DNA of 64,000 nt from Locusta migratoria (taxonomy: Eukaryota > Arthropoda > Insecta > Orthoptera > Acrididae): the NCBI GenBank assembly GCA_026315105.1, contig CM048746.1, forward strand, positions 140,846,730-140,910,729. The letters are read 5' to 3'. The first letter of the stretch is position 1. Each line of letters begins with the position of its first letter. A model generated the notes under the pieces. It worked only from the letters and a program-made list of their open reading frames with translations, did no database searches and was not told the DNA's origin. Below are positions 42,887-54,409 of this stretch, in pieces. The translations under genes were made by a program, and so were the position numbers.

Positions 42887-44002
42887 CTCTGCCATATTAG
42901 TTGTACCGTTCTGAAGTGGTACTCTTTACATACATGCTGAAGTGAGTTTTCTTTTAAATGGTTAGTTTGCCAAAATATCATTCGATTTGGCAGTGTTTCG
43001 ATCTTAAGACGCTTCCGCTGTCTGTGCGTGACAGTTTTATATGACGATCATCCCACTTAATCCTCTCTCGTCGTTCATACTTTCGGGTGAGTACTGTCGG
43101 TAACCAGAGTTCGCCCCATTCTCACAATCGAACACAATCTGCAAAACCCGGTCCACATCTGCGGCGCCATGCGCAGGATCCCAGGTGTTTCCAGACAAAT
43201 TACAGTGTGCCAACGCGCAAACAACAACAGTAATTAGCAGGAGAACCCAATTAGATAGCGCCTGCGATGTTTCCGCCAGCGCTCTCTTTTTCAGGCACTT
43301 TCGCTGCACCAGCACGCCACGCCACACGCCGGCGGAAAAGCGCCTCTGTTACACGCGCTGTCGCCTGACGCAGCCTTTCGCCTGGAAAAAACACGGGGCT
43401 CTAGGCGTCCGGTGCTCCTCATATCCTGCGCTACACCATTATTTGCGCTTCGTAAAATTCGTGACTGCTATACATGCTGAATTACTTCGATACAGAGCGA
43501 AATGAGTACATTTCAGTGAAATTATAATTAGTTGTTCCGGCAAAAAGCATTATTCAAGTGCTGAAACATCGCAATATACAGGTGGTAGAGCTTTACTGAT
43601 TTTAATACGTCCACAACAAGAAGTACGTGAAATGGTAATAACTAATTGTTGCATATCTACATACGTGCTGCATACGACGTTCTGTTAAAGTTTCCAACAC
43701 ACATTTACGCACTAACGAGTTACTACATAGTAGACAATGTATGATAACGCCTGTGTCATATTTAACTTCATGGAAACACTAAGGCTTTTTTAAATTTAAC
43801 ATTTAACAATTTATTCTTCATATTTATTTGCTTCATTCCTCATGCAGAGATAAATTTGGCATCATTGCTCTAAACACATAAATATTTGTTGAGGAAACAG
43901 CAAAAATATGCCCGTTGTTCAAATTTTGTAATAGCTAGTCTTTTCCATAACTTCTGCTGTATTCTTTACTCTATTACCTTCCATCACACATTAAGGCAGG
44001 CA
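42885..44002. other. No recognisable feature
   Basis: GC-richer around 43150-43450, where a 106-codon frame has no domain. Otherwise AT-rich. Confidence 0.3.
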
Positions 44003-44125
44003 ACTTGCAATAGTGGCCGAAACATCGGACAATTTTATACACTGAAAAGTATAGCCACATAGCCTGAAAAATTTTATTGACAGTGACAACGGCTACAGAT
44101 TGCAGAAGCCTACAATTGTATTGAA
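44003..44125 (+). repeat. Single-orientation relative of FB-2
   Basis: Shares with FB-2 the block GTGGCCGAAAC, a spacer, then ATTTTATTGA-AGTGACAAC and AGAAGCCTAC. The first core box (CTGANGA) has decayed, leaving the GGC hairpin and GAAAC (44019-44023). It shows the FB-2 repeat can exist without its inverted partner. Confidence 0.6.
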
Positions 44126-45809
44126 TATAGTGTGTTAAACATTTTTTATAAAAATGACATTGTGGTCTGAGATTCTACTCACATCTTGTTACCTCTGTAC
44201 TGATATTAATATTCACTGTAAGGTGTATGAAAATTATACTGAATTATTGTTAAGTAGTTAGTGAACCTCATGCCATAATTCGTGTGTTTAAAAAACAATC
44301 TCTAGCTCTTCGTATTATGGTATGTGGATGTGACCACTAATAATATAATTATCATGCAGTTAACTGTATTGTATTGTATTCTCTGCCGAAACTAGTCATT
44401 TGAAATAAATTATTTATATACAAGTCATCGTGGCCTTTAATACAATAAAATCGTACAAGCTCTCCCCATCGTGTAAAAGCTATTCTGATGAGTGGTTTTG
44501 TAGTTTCAGATCCCCGTAAAAATCCTCGATTGTGGAGCTGCATTCGTGTTATTTCGGTGCTTTACAGGAATCGCGAGAGTCACATTCAGTTCTGCAAAGG
44601 TTTTTTCAGCTGTTGTTCTCTTCAATGTTCGTCTGTCACGATCACGGAAAACACACTTTCTTCCGCGTCGTGACTCAGCTGGTGACATTTTACCGCTTTC
44701 CCTGACTGTTGTATAAATCTCCAGTGCGCTGCCTCTGGAGGACACCAAACACCACTATTACCTTAGTTACTATTGTCACTTTCTACGAGCACCAACAATT
44801 TAGCCACCATCGAATTCTTTTGTTTGTCTAGGGATCGATGACCTCGGCAGTTTGCTACTTGTAGTTTACAAACATCTATTTTTTTTTTCTTAATTTACTA
44901 ATTTATCTCCGTTCGACAGGCCTCGAGAGGCCCACTGGGTACTGACGGGCCGCCGTGTCATCCTCTTTCGAAGGCGTCATCGGATGCAATATGGAGGAGA
45001 CGTAATCAGCGCCCCGCACTCCTGACCGTTGCTTCGGTTTTCCAGACCGTAGCCGCTACTTCTAAATCAGGTAGCTCTTTAATTGGTCTCAACAAGGGAT
45101 GAGTGTACCCCGTTTGCCAACAGTACTCCATAGACCCGGACGGTAACCCATCCAAGTGCTAGCCAAGCCCGACAGTGCTTAACTTCGGTAATTCTAACGG
45201 GAACTGGCGTATTCACTACGGCACAGCCGTTGACTCCCCCCTCCCTTAAGTTCGGCCACAGACAAATATATACAGACGGGAAACCTCCGTAAGGGCCCGG
45301 TCCTATGCTCAGGGGTGCGGGGAGGGAGGTTTTCGACCAGTTTCGTACGATGTCCCATGATGGCGCTGCGGTCAGAAGCAGCCATTTAAACTGGCCAGAG
45401 CAGGCGGCAGGTAGCGGCTGTCCCCACCACCACCTCCCCTCAAACGCCAGCAAGCTGGACACAGCCGTGGCCTCGTGGCAGGCGGCACAAGCTCTCCCCT
45501 CAGTCTCCCCGCCACGCTATCCTCTGACGTGCGAGAGGCACCCTAAGCCAGCGATCCGCCTGACACCTGCTAGCATCTTACGGAACTACTAGGATAGCGT
45601 AGGACAGTGGTGTAGGGGTGCTTTCTTCTCTGTATATGTTACTCTGTGGTTCGGCTTTTATTTTCAGCATGGTTTCGTGTAATTGCAAGCGTTGGAGGCG
45701 AAAGGTGTCCTCTGTTAGCTGCGACATAATGCACTGAGCTACTGTTCTGATCACAACTGACTGTTGCTAAGTACTATGAGTATCACACTGGTGCCATTCG
45801 TGGTCGAAT
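44126..45809. other. No recognisable gene
   Basis: AT-rich to about 44900, GC-richer at 44930-45590 where frames on both strands (up to 127 codons) lack domains. A short SINE-tail-like match at 44826-44875 (GATCGATGACC, GTTTACAAACAT) is too brief to call. Confidence 0.3.
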
Positions 45810-45820
45810 ACAACGGCGCC

Positions 45821-46021
45821 GCCGGCCACGGTGGCCGCGGGGACTGAGGCGCTCCAGTCACGGTCTGCACGGCCACTACGGTTGGGGGGTTCGAATCCCC
45901 CCTCGGGCATGGATATTTGTGCCGTCTTTCGTATAAGGTAGTTGATAAGTAGTTTGTAAGTTTAGGGACTAATGACCCCATAGTTAAGTCCCATAAGCTT
46001 AACAAACATTTGAACATTTGA
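45821..46021 (+). mobile_element. SINE-A copy
   Basis: Forward SINE-A with B box GGGGGTTCGAATCCCCC and the perfect 11-bp TSD ACAACGGCGCC at 45810-45820 and 46022-46032. Confidence 0.95.
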
Positions 46022-46289
46022 ACAACGGCGCCAAAAGCAGACTGTCTCTGCATCGATTGTGAAGTAACCATGTCTGGGAGTGTTTCCGTATTTCTGTCAA
46101 ACCACTGTAACTGTTTCTTTACAGCAGCTTAAGACTACTGGATGGACAGGAATAGCAATAAACAGTCAAACTATTATTTTTCCAACGGTGTACCACAAAT
46201 AGCTGACATGAATTATGAGTCACAGGTAATAAGTGAGATCCTTACCTTACTACGTGTGCTTTGTATTGTTTCTTTATAATGTCGGCCGT

Positions 46290-46830
46290 AATTGAACATG
46301 CCGCCGCGTGTGACATCAGATGTATGATTCGTTTTTAAATGCAAAGAAAGTTAAATCAAAGGAAATTCATCGACAAATATGCGAGGTTTACGGACAAAAT
46401 GCTATGACTGATACAATGCTTAGAAGATGGATCAGACTTCCCGACCTCACACGGCGAATGTGACCAAACAACTCTTATAGGAATTTCACTGGGACGTGTT
46501 CGATCATCCTCCATAGAGCCCGGACCTCGCTCCTAGTGACTTTCATCTCTTCTTACACCTAAAATCTGTCCCTGGTCGTCAACTCTTCAAAGATGATGAC
46601 GAGCTGAAAGAAGATATTGCCACAGGGTTGAATACACAGGCGGCAACCTTCTACGAAGAAGGCTTACAACAACTTGTGCCATGCTACGACAAGTGCCAAC
46701 AAAATTTCGGAAGCTTTGTAGAAAAGTAGTTTAACAGTCGTAGATTTTTGTACAATAAATATTTTATCTATATCTGTACACGTTTGTTTCATATAAACAA
46801 ACGGAACTTACTTTGTGGACATACCTTATA
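46290..46830 (+). pseudogene. Internally deleted mariner element
   Basis: From 46320 a frame encodes an N-terminal helix-turn-helix-like stretch (KSKEIHRQICEVYGQNAMTD, then LRRWIRL). Directly after, in another frame, comes the C-terminus: WDVFDHPP-stop-SPDLAPSD, then FHLFLHLKSVLGRQ and CYDKCQQNFGSFVEK ending at 46729. The central part with the first two catalytic Asp residues is gone. A stop (46514-46516) replaces the Tyr of the SPDLAPSD motif. It cannot encode transposase, but with both ends it could once have been mobilised in trans. Confidence 0.8.
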
Positions 46831-48114
46831 TTTTACCACTAAGAAGGTATGACTTACATAATCCACATGCGATAAAAACAGCAAAATTGTACTTTCTGAC
46901 GCATGGATAAATCTTCATTCCGAACGGAACAGTGAATTGTGTGGATGCCAAAGCGCATCTGTACCATTCTCTTGTTTTGAATAACCTGGCCTACCACTCC
47001 CTCCTTGTGAACCATTTTTGCGTTATTCCACAAGTAAAGAGTGATTACAGTGGACTGCCCAATAATACATGTTTGTTCTGAAACTCTTTCGAAGTCTGTA
47101 TATCAGGCATTTTCGGATACTATGCGAACAAAAATACGTAGTGCTCATATCTGTTTTCATCCCTTCGTGTGGCTTAAAAATAAAGCGAAGGGTATTTTTT
47201 TGTGGAACAATTTCGCTTCAGACTGCAGCAACAACTGTTCACGCTCGATCGGAGCCAGTTCCCTCTGTAATCTCTAGAACAGCTTCCTATTCACAAGGGA
47301 GCCAACAGTGAAAAAGCTTTCTCTGTGTTTTGCTAAAGGACGTAAGCCGTATAGACGGTGGACAGCGAATCCCTTCAACTAACGTCATTCAGACCGCCGT
47401 TAAAGAGACTTAAGAGAGGAATCCTTGTTTCCGGCACAGCAGACTTCAGTTGTGCGGCCCGTACACCGCTTTTCGTCGGATTTTCCGTTCCCTGGGTGCT
47501 CGAGCGTGACAGTCCGCCAGACGTGATGGATGCGTTCTGTTGTGCGTAGATTTGTTCAGCTGGCTGAACACCTGTGGTCGGTGGTGCTGGCTTACGGCTT
47601 ACAACAGCACGGCCCCAGTAGCGCACACCTTTCCTCTCTCCGGTTCTTCCCGCCCTCCTCTGAGGCTTATCCTCGAGTGGTTTGGGAGAGGGGCAGCCTG
47701 TGGAAACACACACTTGTTTTTCCTCGCCACGAAAGGCTTCGGACATGCGTGTTACTTTTCGCGTACGCCTTCACTGTAGGGGCGGATTACAACGTCGTTG
47801 ACTGCGGCAAATGTGAGGATAATGACTCTCGACGTTGAGATGCTCTTCGTGTTCCCGGTACAGGGTGGAGCAAACAGGATCTGGCCTGCGCATTTGTACG
47901 GTAGCAACCTGTTCTCAGTGTTTCTAGAAGCTGCGTAACTAACAATTTTTTGTTTATGTGTCGGGGGCAAGAGTAGAACAAAATATGTGGAGAATGGAAT
48001 GAATGTTGGATACCGAGAATACAAAAGTAGATAAAACCCACAAAAACAACATAGGGTAAAACTACACTAAATCTGAACAATAGCTAAAACTTAAAAAAAA
48101 AATGACCTATCATG
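46831..48114. other. No recognisable gene
   Basis: Frames up to 123 codons around 47375-47840 overlap on both strands without recognisable domains. Confidence 0.3.
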
Positions 48115-49092
48115 TGACGTACATGCACGATTTAAACATTTACATCCTCTAAGTACTCCGCAAATCACATTGAAATGCATGTCAGAGGCTTCATCGAACC
48201 GGTTTTTTATCACCTTTCTCTAACGTTACATTCTCTAATAGCACGCGGGAAGAAGGAACACCTAAATATTTACGTTTTCGATTTGATTTCATTTATTGAA
48301 ATTATCATGTCTCCTTTAGTAGGTAGGTGCTAACAAAATGTGTTCACATTCGAAGAAGAAATTTGGTGAAAAAAAAATGGAAAATAGATCTCACCACGAC
48401 ATAACGCCTTTCTTTTAATGATTTCCACCCCCGCAGCATCGTTTAGGTGACACTACCCTCTGTATCGGGATAATACAAAACGAGCTACCCGTCTCTGGAC
48501 TTTGTCTATATTCTTGGTCGGGATCCCGCAAAGCGCAGCTATTCTACAAAATAGGGTGGAAAGTGTAATGTAGACAGTTTCTTTAGTAGAACTGTTGCAT
48601 CTTCTAACTCTTCTGCCAATGAAATGTAACCTTTGGTTCGCCTACCCAAAGATAGTTTATAAAAGTTATTTTCAGTTAAGGATGTTTGATATTGTTCCTA
48701 TGTATTTATCTGAATTACAAATGTTTGAAAATCTATCAGACTTCTTTGGTTATTAGTCCCTAGTTTTACAAACTACTTAAAATAAGTGAAACTAACCTAA
48801 GTACAAAATACCAACCCACTCGCCAACTCCCCGCGGCTATTGAATTTACGATCTGTAAATTCGAGTGATTTATCGTGTAAATCATGTTTAATGGATTTCT
48901 TTTAGGATCAATTGCCAATTATTGCCCCTTGCAAATATCTAAATCGTTTTGCAGCCACTTTTCATCTTAGGGTGACTTTAATAACTGATAAATGGGATCA
49001 TCATATGCAAACAGTCCAGGAGAGCTGCTCAGATTTTCTCCTAATCGTTTATAAAGGTAAGAAACAGCAGGGAGAGTGTTGCAGGCAGTCTA
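48115..49092 (-). pseudogene. CR1/jockey-like LINE fragment, decayed
   Basis: The plus strand is the complement of the same subfamily as 57186-58366: CTCCGCAAATCACATT, GCACGCGGGAAGAA, GGGATCCCGCAAAGC, TTAATGGATTTCTTTT and TCGTTTATAAAGGTAAG in the same order. It is interrupted by a small SINE (48719-48840), and the I-like LINE inserted at its 5' edge (49093-49103). No open frame survives. Confidence 0.75.
48719..48840 (-). mobile_element. Degraded SINE-B-like fragment
   Basis: Reverse tail and body (ACAAATGTTTGAAAATCTATC...CTTAAAATAAGTGAAACTAA) without the B box. TGAATTAC (48711-48718) and TGAATTTA (48841-48848) are the likely TSD. Confidence 0.6.
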
Positions 49093-49099
49093 AGAATGA

Positions 49100-49101
<2 letters not shown>

Positions 49102-49132
<31 letters not shown>
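49102..49132 (-). repeat. Poly-A tail of the I-like LINE
   Basis: Uninterrupted run of about 30 T on the plus strand, directly after the left TSD. Confidence 0.9.
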
Positions 49133-49134
<2 letters not shown>

Positions 49135-49269
49135 TGGTTTTAGGGCGCACAACTTCTATGGTCATTAGCGCCCAGCCAAGAACGTAGATTCGCTATGATC
49201 TCAAAAAATGGTGACTGTCAGAACATCAACAAGAGGCTAAAAACGAAAGATAAAAGACAATTAAAAGAG

Positions 49270-52200
49270 TTAAATATCCTTGGATAAGTTGGCCAAGTTG
49301 ATAAAACGCAAAACTCGAGCAGCTGCTCGTGTGTCATCAGCTAAAATTTCCTCCAGAGTAGACGGAAAGTGAAGGGCTACACGGAGATGATTAAAATTAA
49401 CACAAGTCAGTAAAACATGTCGCACTGTCAGCAGTTCACCGCAGGAGCATAGCGGTGCAGGTTCGGCGGATAGCAAGTGACGGTGGCTGAAACGGCAATG
49501 ACCGATCCGCAACCGAGCCAGGATGACCTCCTCCCGCCGAGAGGGGCGTGAGGATGTCCTCCAAGCGGTCGGGATCGGTTTGACAGTTCGCAATTTATTG
49601 TTGTACAGTGAAAGCCACACACTGTGCCATTGCGACACGATACTCCGGCGAAGAGCCCGTTGAACATCGTCCGATGGGACGCAAAAGGTAGCCATGCGAG
49701 GCAAAAGAGCTGCTGCCTTGGCTGCTGTGTCGGCGGCCTCATTCCCGGGCACACCCACATGGCCAGGGACCCACAGGAAAGAAACGTGACAGCTGTCATC
49801 CGCCAGCAACTGGAGGGAGCGTTGGATCCGATACACGAGAGGATGGTTCGAGAAAGGGTCCTTAAGACTCTGCAGAGCACTAAGGGAGTCAGAACATATG
49901 GCATAGAAAGGGTGGCGGTGGCGGCAGGTATACAAAACGGCCTGGTGGAGGGCGAAAAGCTCAGCCGTGAAGTTCGAGCACCGGTCAGGGAGCTTGTATT
50001 GGAAACGGTTGTCCCCGACGACGAAGGCAGATCCGACACCGGCAGTGCTCTTGGAACCATCAGTGTAAATAAATACGGCATTATCGAACCGCGAACGGAG
50101 TTCGACAAGCCTCGAGCGGAATACCAAATCCGGAGTGCTCTCCTTGGGGAGCGAACTAAGTTCGAGGTGTGTGTGAACCTGGGCCTGATGCCACGGTGGC
50201 AATGGGCTTTCGCTCAACCGAAAGGTGGAAGGAAGGGTAAAATCGAGCCGCTGTAGCAGGCGGCGAAACCGAACTCCCGGTGGAAGCAAGGCAATCGCAG
50301 ACAACTGATATTGGCGATCGAGTGAGTCGTCAAAAAATAATCTGTAAGATGGATGGTTGGGCATCGACCGTAGGCGGCATGCGTACCGACACAAGAGTAT
50401 GTCACGTCGATTGGTCAAGGGTAATACAGCAGCCTCGGCATACAGACTTTCAACAGGGCTGGTATAAAATGCACCGGTCGCCAGACGTAATCCACGATGG
50501 TGGATAGAGTTGAGACGGCGGAGAATCGACGGCCGTGCTGAAGAGTATACAAGGCTTCCATAGTCGAGCTTCGACTGAACAATGGCCTGGTAAAGGTGAA
50601 GCAGGACGGTACGATCCGCTCCCCATGACGTGCCACTGAGGACACGAAGAACGTTAAGGGATCGGGCACATCGGGCAGCCAGGTAGGACACATGTGTGGA
50701 CCAGCAAAGTTTCCGATCCAACATGAGTCCCAAGAATTTTGTAGTCTCCACGAAAGGGAGAGCAACAGGGCCGAGACGTAGAGAAGGTGGAAGAAATTCC
50801 TTGTATCTCCAGAAATTGATACACACAGTTTTCTCAGTGGAGAATCGGAAGCCGTTTGCGATGCTCCAGGAATATAGACGGTCAAGACAGCGTTGGAGAG
50901 AACGCTCCAAGAGACACGTCCGCTGGGCGCTACAATAAATTGCGAAATCGTCAACAAAAAGAGATCCGGAGACGTCGGCTGAAAGGCAATCTACGATCGG
51001 ATTGATTGCAATGGCAAAGAGCGCCACACTCAAGACGGAGCCCTGTGGTACCCCATTCTCCTGGCAAAAGGCATCTGACAAAACAGAGCCCACCCGTACC
51101 CGGAACTTGCGATCCGCCAAAAACGCTTGAATGAAAAGAGGAAGGCGGCCCCGAAGGCCCCATGTGTGCAATGTGCGGAGAATGCCCGCTCTCCAACAGG
51201 TATCGTATGCCTTCTCCAAGTCGAAGAACACTGCTACTGTTTGACGCTTCTTTAGAAAGTTGTTCATAATGAAGGTCGACAACGTAACGAGGTGGTCAGC
51301 AGCAGAGCGGTGTCGACGAAAACCGCATTGGATATTAGTCAGGAGGCGGCGAGATTCGAGGAGCCAGACCAACCGAGCGTTAACCATGCGTTCCATCACC
51401 TTACAGACGCAGCTCGTCAGAGAAATGGGGCGATAACTGGAAGGAAGGTGTTTGTCCTTCCCTGGTTTGGGGATGGGGACAACAATGGCTTCACGCCAAC
51501 TTGTGGGAACATGACCTTCAGTCCATATGCGATTGTAGGTACTAAGAAGAAAGCACTTGCCCGCAGGAGAGAGGTTCTTCAGCATCTCAATATGAATGGA
51601 ATCGGGCCCGGGAGCAGAAGACCGGGACAGGGCGAGAGCACGATCTAGCTCCTGCATGGTGAAGGCGACGTTATAATTTTCACGATTAAAAGAGCGGAAA
51701 GAAGGCGGCCGTGCCTCCTCTACCTGTTTGCGAGGGAGAAAGGCAGGGTGGTAATGGGCAGAGCTCGAAACCTCCGCAAAGAAACGACCCAATGCGTTTG
51801 AAACATCAGCTGGGTCCACGAGGACCGCGTTCTCCACGGTCAGGCCAGGAATCGGGGAGTGGACCTTGATGCCGGACAAACGGCGTAGGCCACCCCAGAC
51901 AACAGTGGAGGGAGTAAAACGGTTAAAAGAACTAGTAAAAGCTGTCCAGCAAGCTTTCTTGCTGTCGTTTATGATACGACGGCACTGCGCTCTCATACGT
52001 TTGTAATTGATGCAATTCTCCAAAGTTGGGTGGCGACGAAAGGTGCGTAAAGCACGGCGCCGGGCTCGAAGCGCGTCGCGGCAGGCTGCAGTCCACCAAG
52101 GGACCTGGACACGACGTGGAGAAGAGGATGTACGAGGTATTGAACGTTCAGCAGCAGTGAGAATAACCTCTGTGAGGTATTCGACCTGACTGTCACAGTT

Positions 52201-52989
52201 GGGAAAATTCTGATTGTGAAAAACAGCCATGGAAGAATAAAGCCCCCAGTCGGCTTTAGAAATGTTCCAACTGGTGGGACGTGGAGATGGGGAATGATGT
52301 AGGAAGTGGATGATACAAGGGAAATGGTCACTCGAGTACGTGTCAGAAAGTGCGTACCACTCAAACCGACCGGCAAGCTGCGGAGTACATATTGCGAGGT
52401 CTATATGGGAATAAGTGTGTGTTGTGTCAGAAAGGAAGGTCGGTGCACCGGTGTTGAGGCAGACAAGATCGAGGTGGTGGAGAATGTCCACCAAAAGGGA
52501 GCCTCTCGGACAAGGTGCCGGAGAGCCCCATAGGGGGTGGTGGGCATTAAAGTCGCCTACCAACACGAAAGGTGAAGGGAGCTGGTCAACAAGGTTTAGC
52601 ACATCTGCCCTAGTAAGGGCAGATGACGATGGCGAATATATATTACAGAGGGAGAAGGTAAATGTGGATAAGGTGATGCGGACGGCAACTGCCTGTAGGT
52701 GAGTGTGCAAGGAAATGGGATGGAAATAGACGTCGTCTCGAAGGAGCATCAGAACCCCTCCATGGGCTGGGACACCTTCCACAGGTGGCAGGTCGAACCG
52801 CACAGAGGTGTAGTGTGGAAAGTCTGCACGATCACGTGGACGCAACTTAGTTTCTCGAAGACAGACGATAAGCGGGCAGTGCAACCGAAGGAGAAGTTTT
52901 AACTCCTCCCGATTGGAACGAATGCCTCGAATGTTCCATTGAAGGAGTGCCATGATAAAAATGAAATAAGAAATAAGGATAAAAACCAA
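49270..52989 (-). CDS. I-like LINE ORF2: endonuclease, RT, RNase H
   Basis: 1239 codons from the first Met; the better start is Met13 at 52953 (MALLQWNIRGIRSN), which begins at the endonuclease fold. An EEP-type endonuclease spans about 13-230: Glu46 in CLRETKL, GDFNAHH at 145-151, SDH at 220-222. RT follows with VVPIPKPGKD, FFDLEKAYD, GVPQGSVLS and the catalytic FVDD near 679. RNase H has TDGSKS near 974, AELFALH, CSDSLSAL and GNEAADTAA near 1080, so all four acidic residues are seen. A Cys-His knuckle (CSCGELLTVRHVLLTC) is near 1180. The enzyme would nick target DNA, copy the RNA and remove it. No stop or frameshift. Confidence 0.93.
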   Translation of the reverse strand: MVFILISYFIFIMALLQWNIRGIRSNREELKLLLRLHCPLIVCLRETKLRPRDRADFPHYTSVRFDLPPVEGVPAHGGVLMLLRDDVYFHPISLHTHLQAVAVRITLSTFTFSLCNIYSPSSSALTRADVLNLVDQLPSPFVLVGDFNAHHPLWGSPAPCPRGSLLVDILHHLDLVCLNTGAPTFLSDTTHTYSHIDLAICTPQLAGRFEWYALSDTYSSDHFPCIIHFLHHSPSPRPTSWNISKADWGLYSSMAVFHNQNFPNCDSQVEYLTEVILTAAERSIPRTSSSPRRVQVPWWTAACRDALRARRRALRTFRRHPTLENCINYKRMRAQCRRIINDSKKACWTAFTSSFNRFTPSTVVWGGLRRLSGIKVHSPIPGLTVENAVLVDPADVSNALGRFFAEVSSSAHYHPAFLPRKQVEEARPPSFRSFNRENYNVAFTMQELDRALALSRSSAPGPDSIHIEMLKNLSPAGKCFLLSTYNRIWTEGHVPTSWREAIVVPIPKPGKDKHLPSSYRPISLTSCVCKVMERMVNARLVWLLESRRLLTNIQCGFRRHRSAADHLVTLSTFIMNNFLKKRQTVAVFFDLEKAYDTCWRAGILRTLHTWGLRGRLPLFIQAFLADRKFRVRVGSVLSDAFCQENGVPQGSVLSVALFAIAINPIVDCLSADVSGSLFVDDFAIYCSAQRTCLLERSLQRCLDRLYSWSIANGFRFSTEKTVCINFWRYKEFLPPSLRLGPVALPFVETTKFLGLMLDRKLCWSTHVSYLAARCARSLNVLRVLSGTSWGADRTVLLHLYQAIVQSKLDYGSLVYSSARPSILRRLNSIHHRGLRLATGAFYTSPVESLYAEAAVLPLTNRRDILLCRYACRLRSMPNHPSYRLFFDDSLDRQYQLSAIALLPPGVRFRRLLQRLDFTLPSTFRLSESPLPPWHQAQVHTHLELSSLPKESTPDLVFRSRLVELRSRFDNAVFIYTDGSKSTAGVGSAFVVGDNRFQYKLPDRCSNFTAELFALHQAVLYTCRHRHPFYAICSDSLSALQSLKDPFSNHPLVYRIQRSLQLLADDSCHVSFLWVPGHVGVPGNEAADTAAKAAALLPRMATFCVPSDDVQRALRRSIVSQWHSVWLSLYNNKLRTVKPIPTAWRTSSRPSRREEVILARLRIGHCRFSHRHLLSAEPAPLCSCGELLTVRHVLLTCVNFNHLRVALHFPSTLEEILADDTRAAARVLRFINLANLSKDI

Positions 52990-53002
52990 CTAGCAAGCGG
53001 GG

Positions 53003-54409
53003 TCACCTCGACGGCCCCTGAGGACCGGATTTCGAGGGAGCACTGCTATCGCCATCTAGTGGCAAAGGGTCATGTTCCATTGGTTCGATCGACGCGTCTG
53101 CCACCTCCCGGAGTTGATCAGGAGGGGCAGCTTCCACCGCCGGTAGACGGCCGGGTGCCCGGCAAACGGAGCGTCCCGGTGAAACAGAAGACGGCCGAGG
53201 CCGGCAACTGTTGGATGGCGCGACCGACGAGTCACGCCGCGGCGGGGAAGGTGGGGGCTGTTCTTTTTTGGAAGCCTTCTTAGAAGCATGACGGGTTGAA
53301 GAAGCGGTTGACGATTGAGAAGTCGGAGCCTTGAGAAAATCTTCGCGGACGGGTTCCCTTTTTGAACTCCGGGCAGCAGATTTGGGTGCCCGGGATGTGT
53401 GTGAACTGGTCGACGAAGTCAGTGTAGCATGGGTAGAAGGCATCGGAGAGGTGGAACGAGCAAGTTTCGGGCTAGCCGATCTGACGACAGTGTCACTGAA
53501 CGTTAAATCGCAAGTCTGAATGCCCACCTCCTTAGTTGGTCGAGGGGAGGCGAGGACCTGGCTGAAAGTACCTGACGGGAGTATTGCGGGCTTCCTACTA
53601 GCTAATAACTTCCGAGCGGCATAGGTCGAGACCTTCTCCTTCACGCGAATCTCTTGGATGACCCGCTCTTCTTTATAAACGGGGCAGTCCCGTGAAGAAG
53701 CAGCATGGTCACCCATGCAATTAATGCAGCGAGGGGATGGAGGTAGACATTCACCCTCATGAGCGTCCCTGCCACAGGTGGCGCACTTGGCTGCATTTGG
53801 ACAAGATTTACTGGTATGATTGTACCTTTGGCAATGGAAGCAGCGTGTAGGATTTGGTATGTACGGGCGGACGGAAATGACCTCGTAGCCCGCTTTCACT
53901 TTCGATGGCAGGTCAACCTTGTCAAAAGTCAAGAAGACAGTACGGGTTGGCACGAGTTCATTGTTAATCTTTTTCATCACGCGATGAACATCCGTGATTC
54001 CCTGATCGGACATATAGTTCAATATCTCCTCGTCCGATAACCCATCCAGTGATCTAGAAAACACTACCCCCCGCGAAGAGTTGAGGGTGCGGTGAGCCTC
54101 CACTTTCACAGGGAAAGTATGTACAAGGGTAGCTCGAAGTAACTTCTGCGCCTGGAATGCATTTTCTATTTCGAGCAACAAGGTCCCGTTGCGCTGCCTA
54201 GAGCAGGTCTTCAAGGGACCAGCGATCGCATCGACACCCTTCTGAATAATGAACGGATTTACTGCAGAAAAATCCTTATCGTCGGTACGTGATACCACCA
54301 GGAACCTAGGAATGTTTGGCAATGCTTTCTGTGGCTGAGAATCATGTTTCCGCTTATGGGTCAAGGTTATAGATGATGTGGAAGGTTTCATAGCGGAGGT
54401 GTCCCCCAT
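53003..54409 (-). CDS. I-like LINE ORF1: gag-like RNA-binding protein
   Basis: 468 codons, intact. The N-terminus is basic, followed by a region resembling the RRM-like part of LINE gag proteins (NGTLLLEIENAFQAQKLL, VFSRSLDGLSDEEIL, VFLTFDKVDLP). Three zinc knuckles are at 190-203 (CX2CX4HX4C), 209-221 (CX2CX4HX3C) and 228-242 (CX2CX3HX6C). The C-terminal third is Ser/Thr/Pro/Lys-rich and low complexity. The protein should coat the element RNA. It ends 13 bases before the first ATG of ORF2, so ORF2 translation probably relies on reinitiation or a downstream start. Confidence 0.9.
   Translation of the reverse strand: MGDTSAMKPSTSSITLTHKRKHDSQPQKALPNIPRFLVVSRTDDKDFSAVNPFIIQKGVDAIAGPLKTCSRQRNGTLLLEIENAFQAQKLLRATLVHTFPVKVEAHRTLNSSRGVVFSRSLDGLSDEEILNYMSDQGITDVHRVMKKINNELVPTRTVFLTFDKVDLPSKVKAGYEVISVRPYIPNPTRCFHCQRYNHTSKSCPNAAKCATCGRDAHEGECLPPSPRCINCMGDHAASSRDCPVYKEERVIQEIRVKEKVSTYAARKLLASRKPAILPSGTFSQVLASPRPTKEVGIQTCDLTFSDTVVRSASPKLARSTSPMPSTHATLTSSTSSHTSRAPKSAARSSKREPVREDFLKAPTSQSSTASSTRHASKKASKKEQPPPSPPRRDSSVAPSNSCRPRPSSVSPGRSVCRAPGRLPAVEAAPPDQLREVADASIEPMEHDPLPLDGDSSAPSKSGPQGPSR

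Noticed and set aside
44826..44875. Possible SINE tail remnant
   Set aside because: The match is about 40 bp and imperfect, with no head or TSD.
49428..50256. Long antisense frames over the I-like LINE (up to 226 codons)
   Set aside because: They are shadows of ORF2; the real frame has a full set of catalytic motifs.
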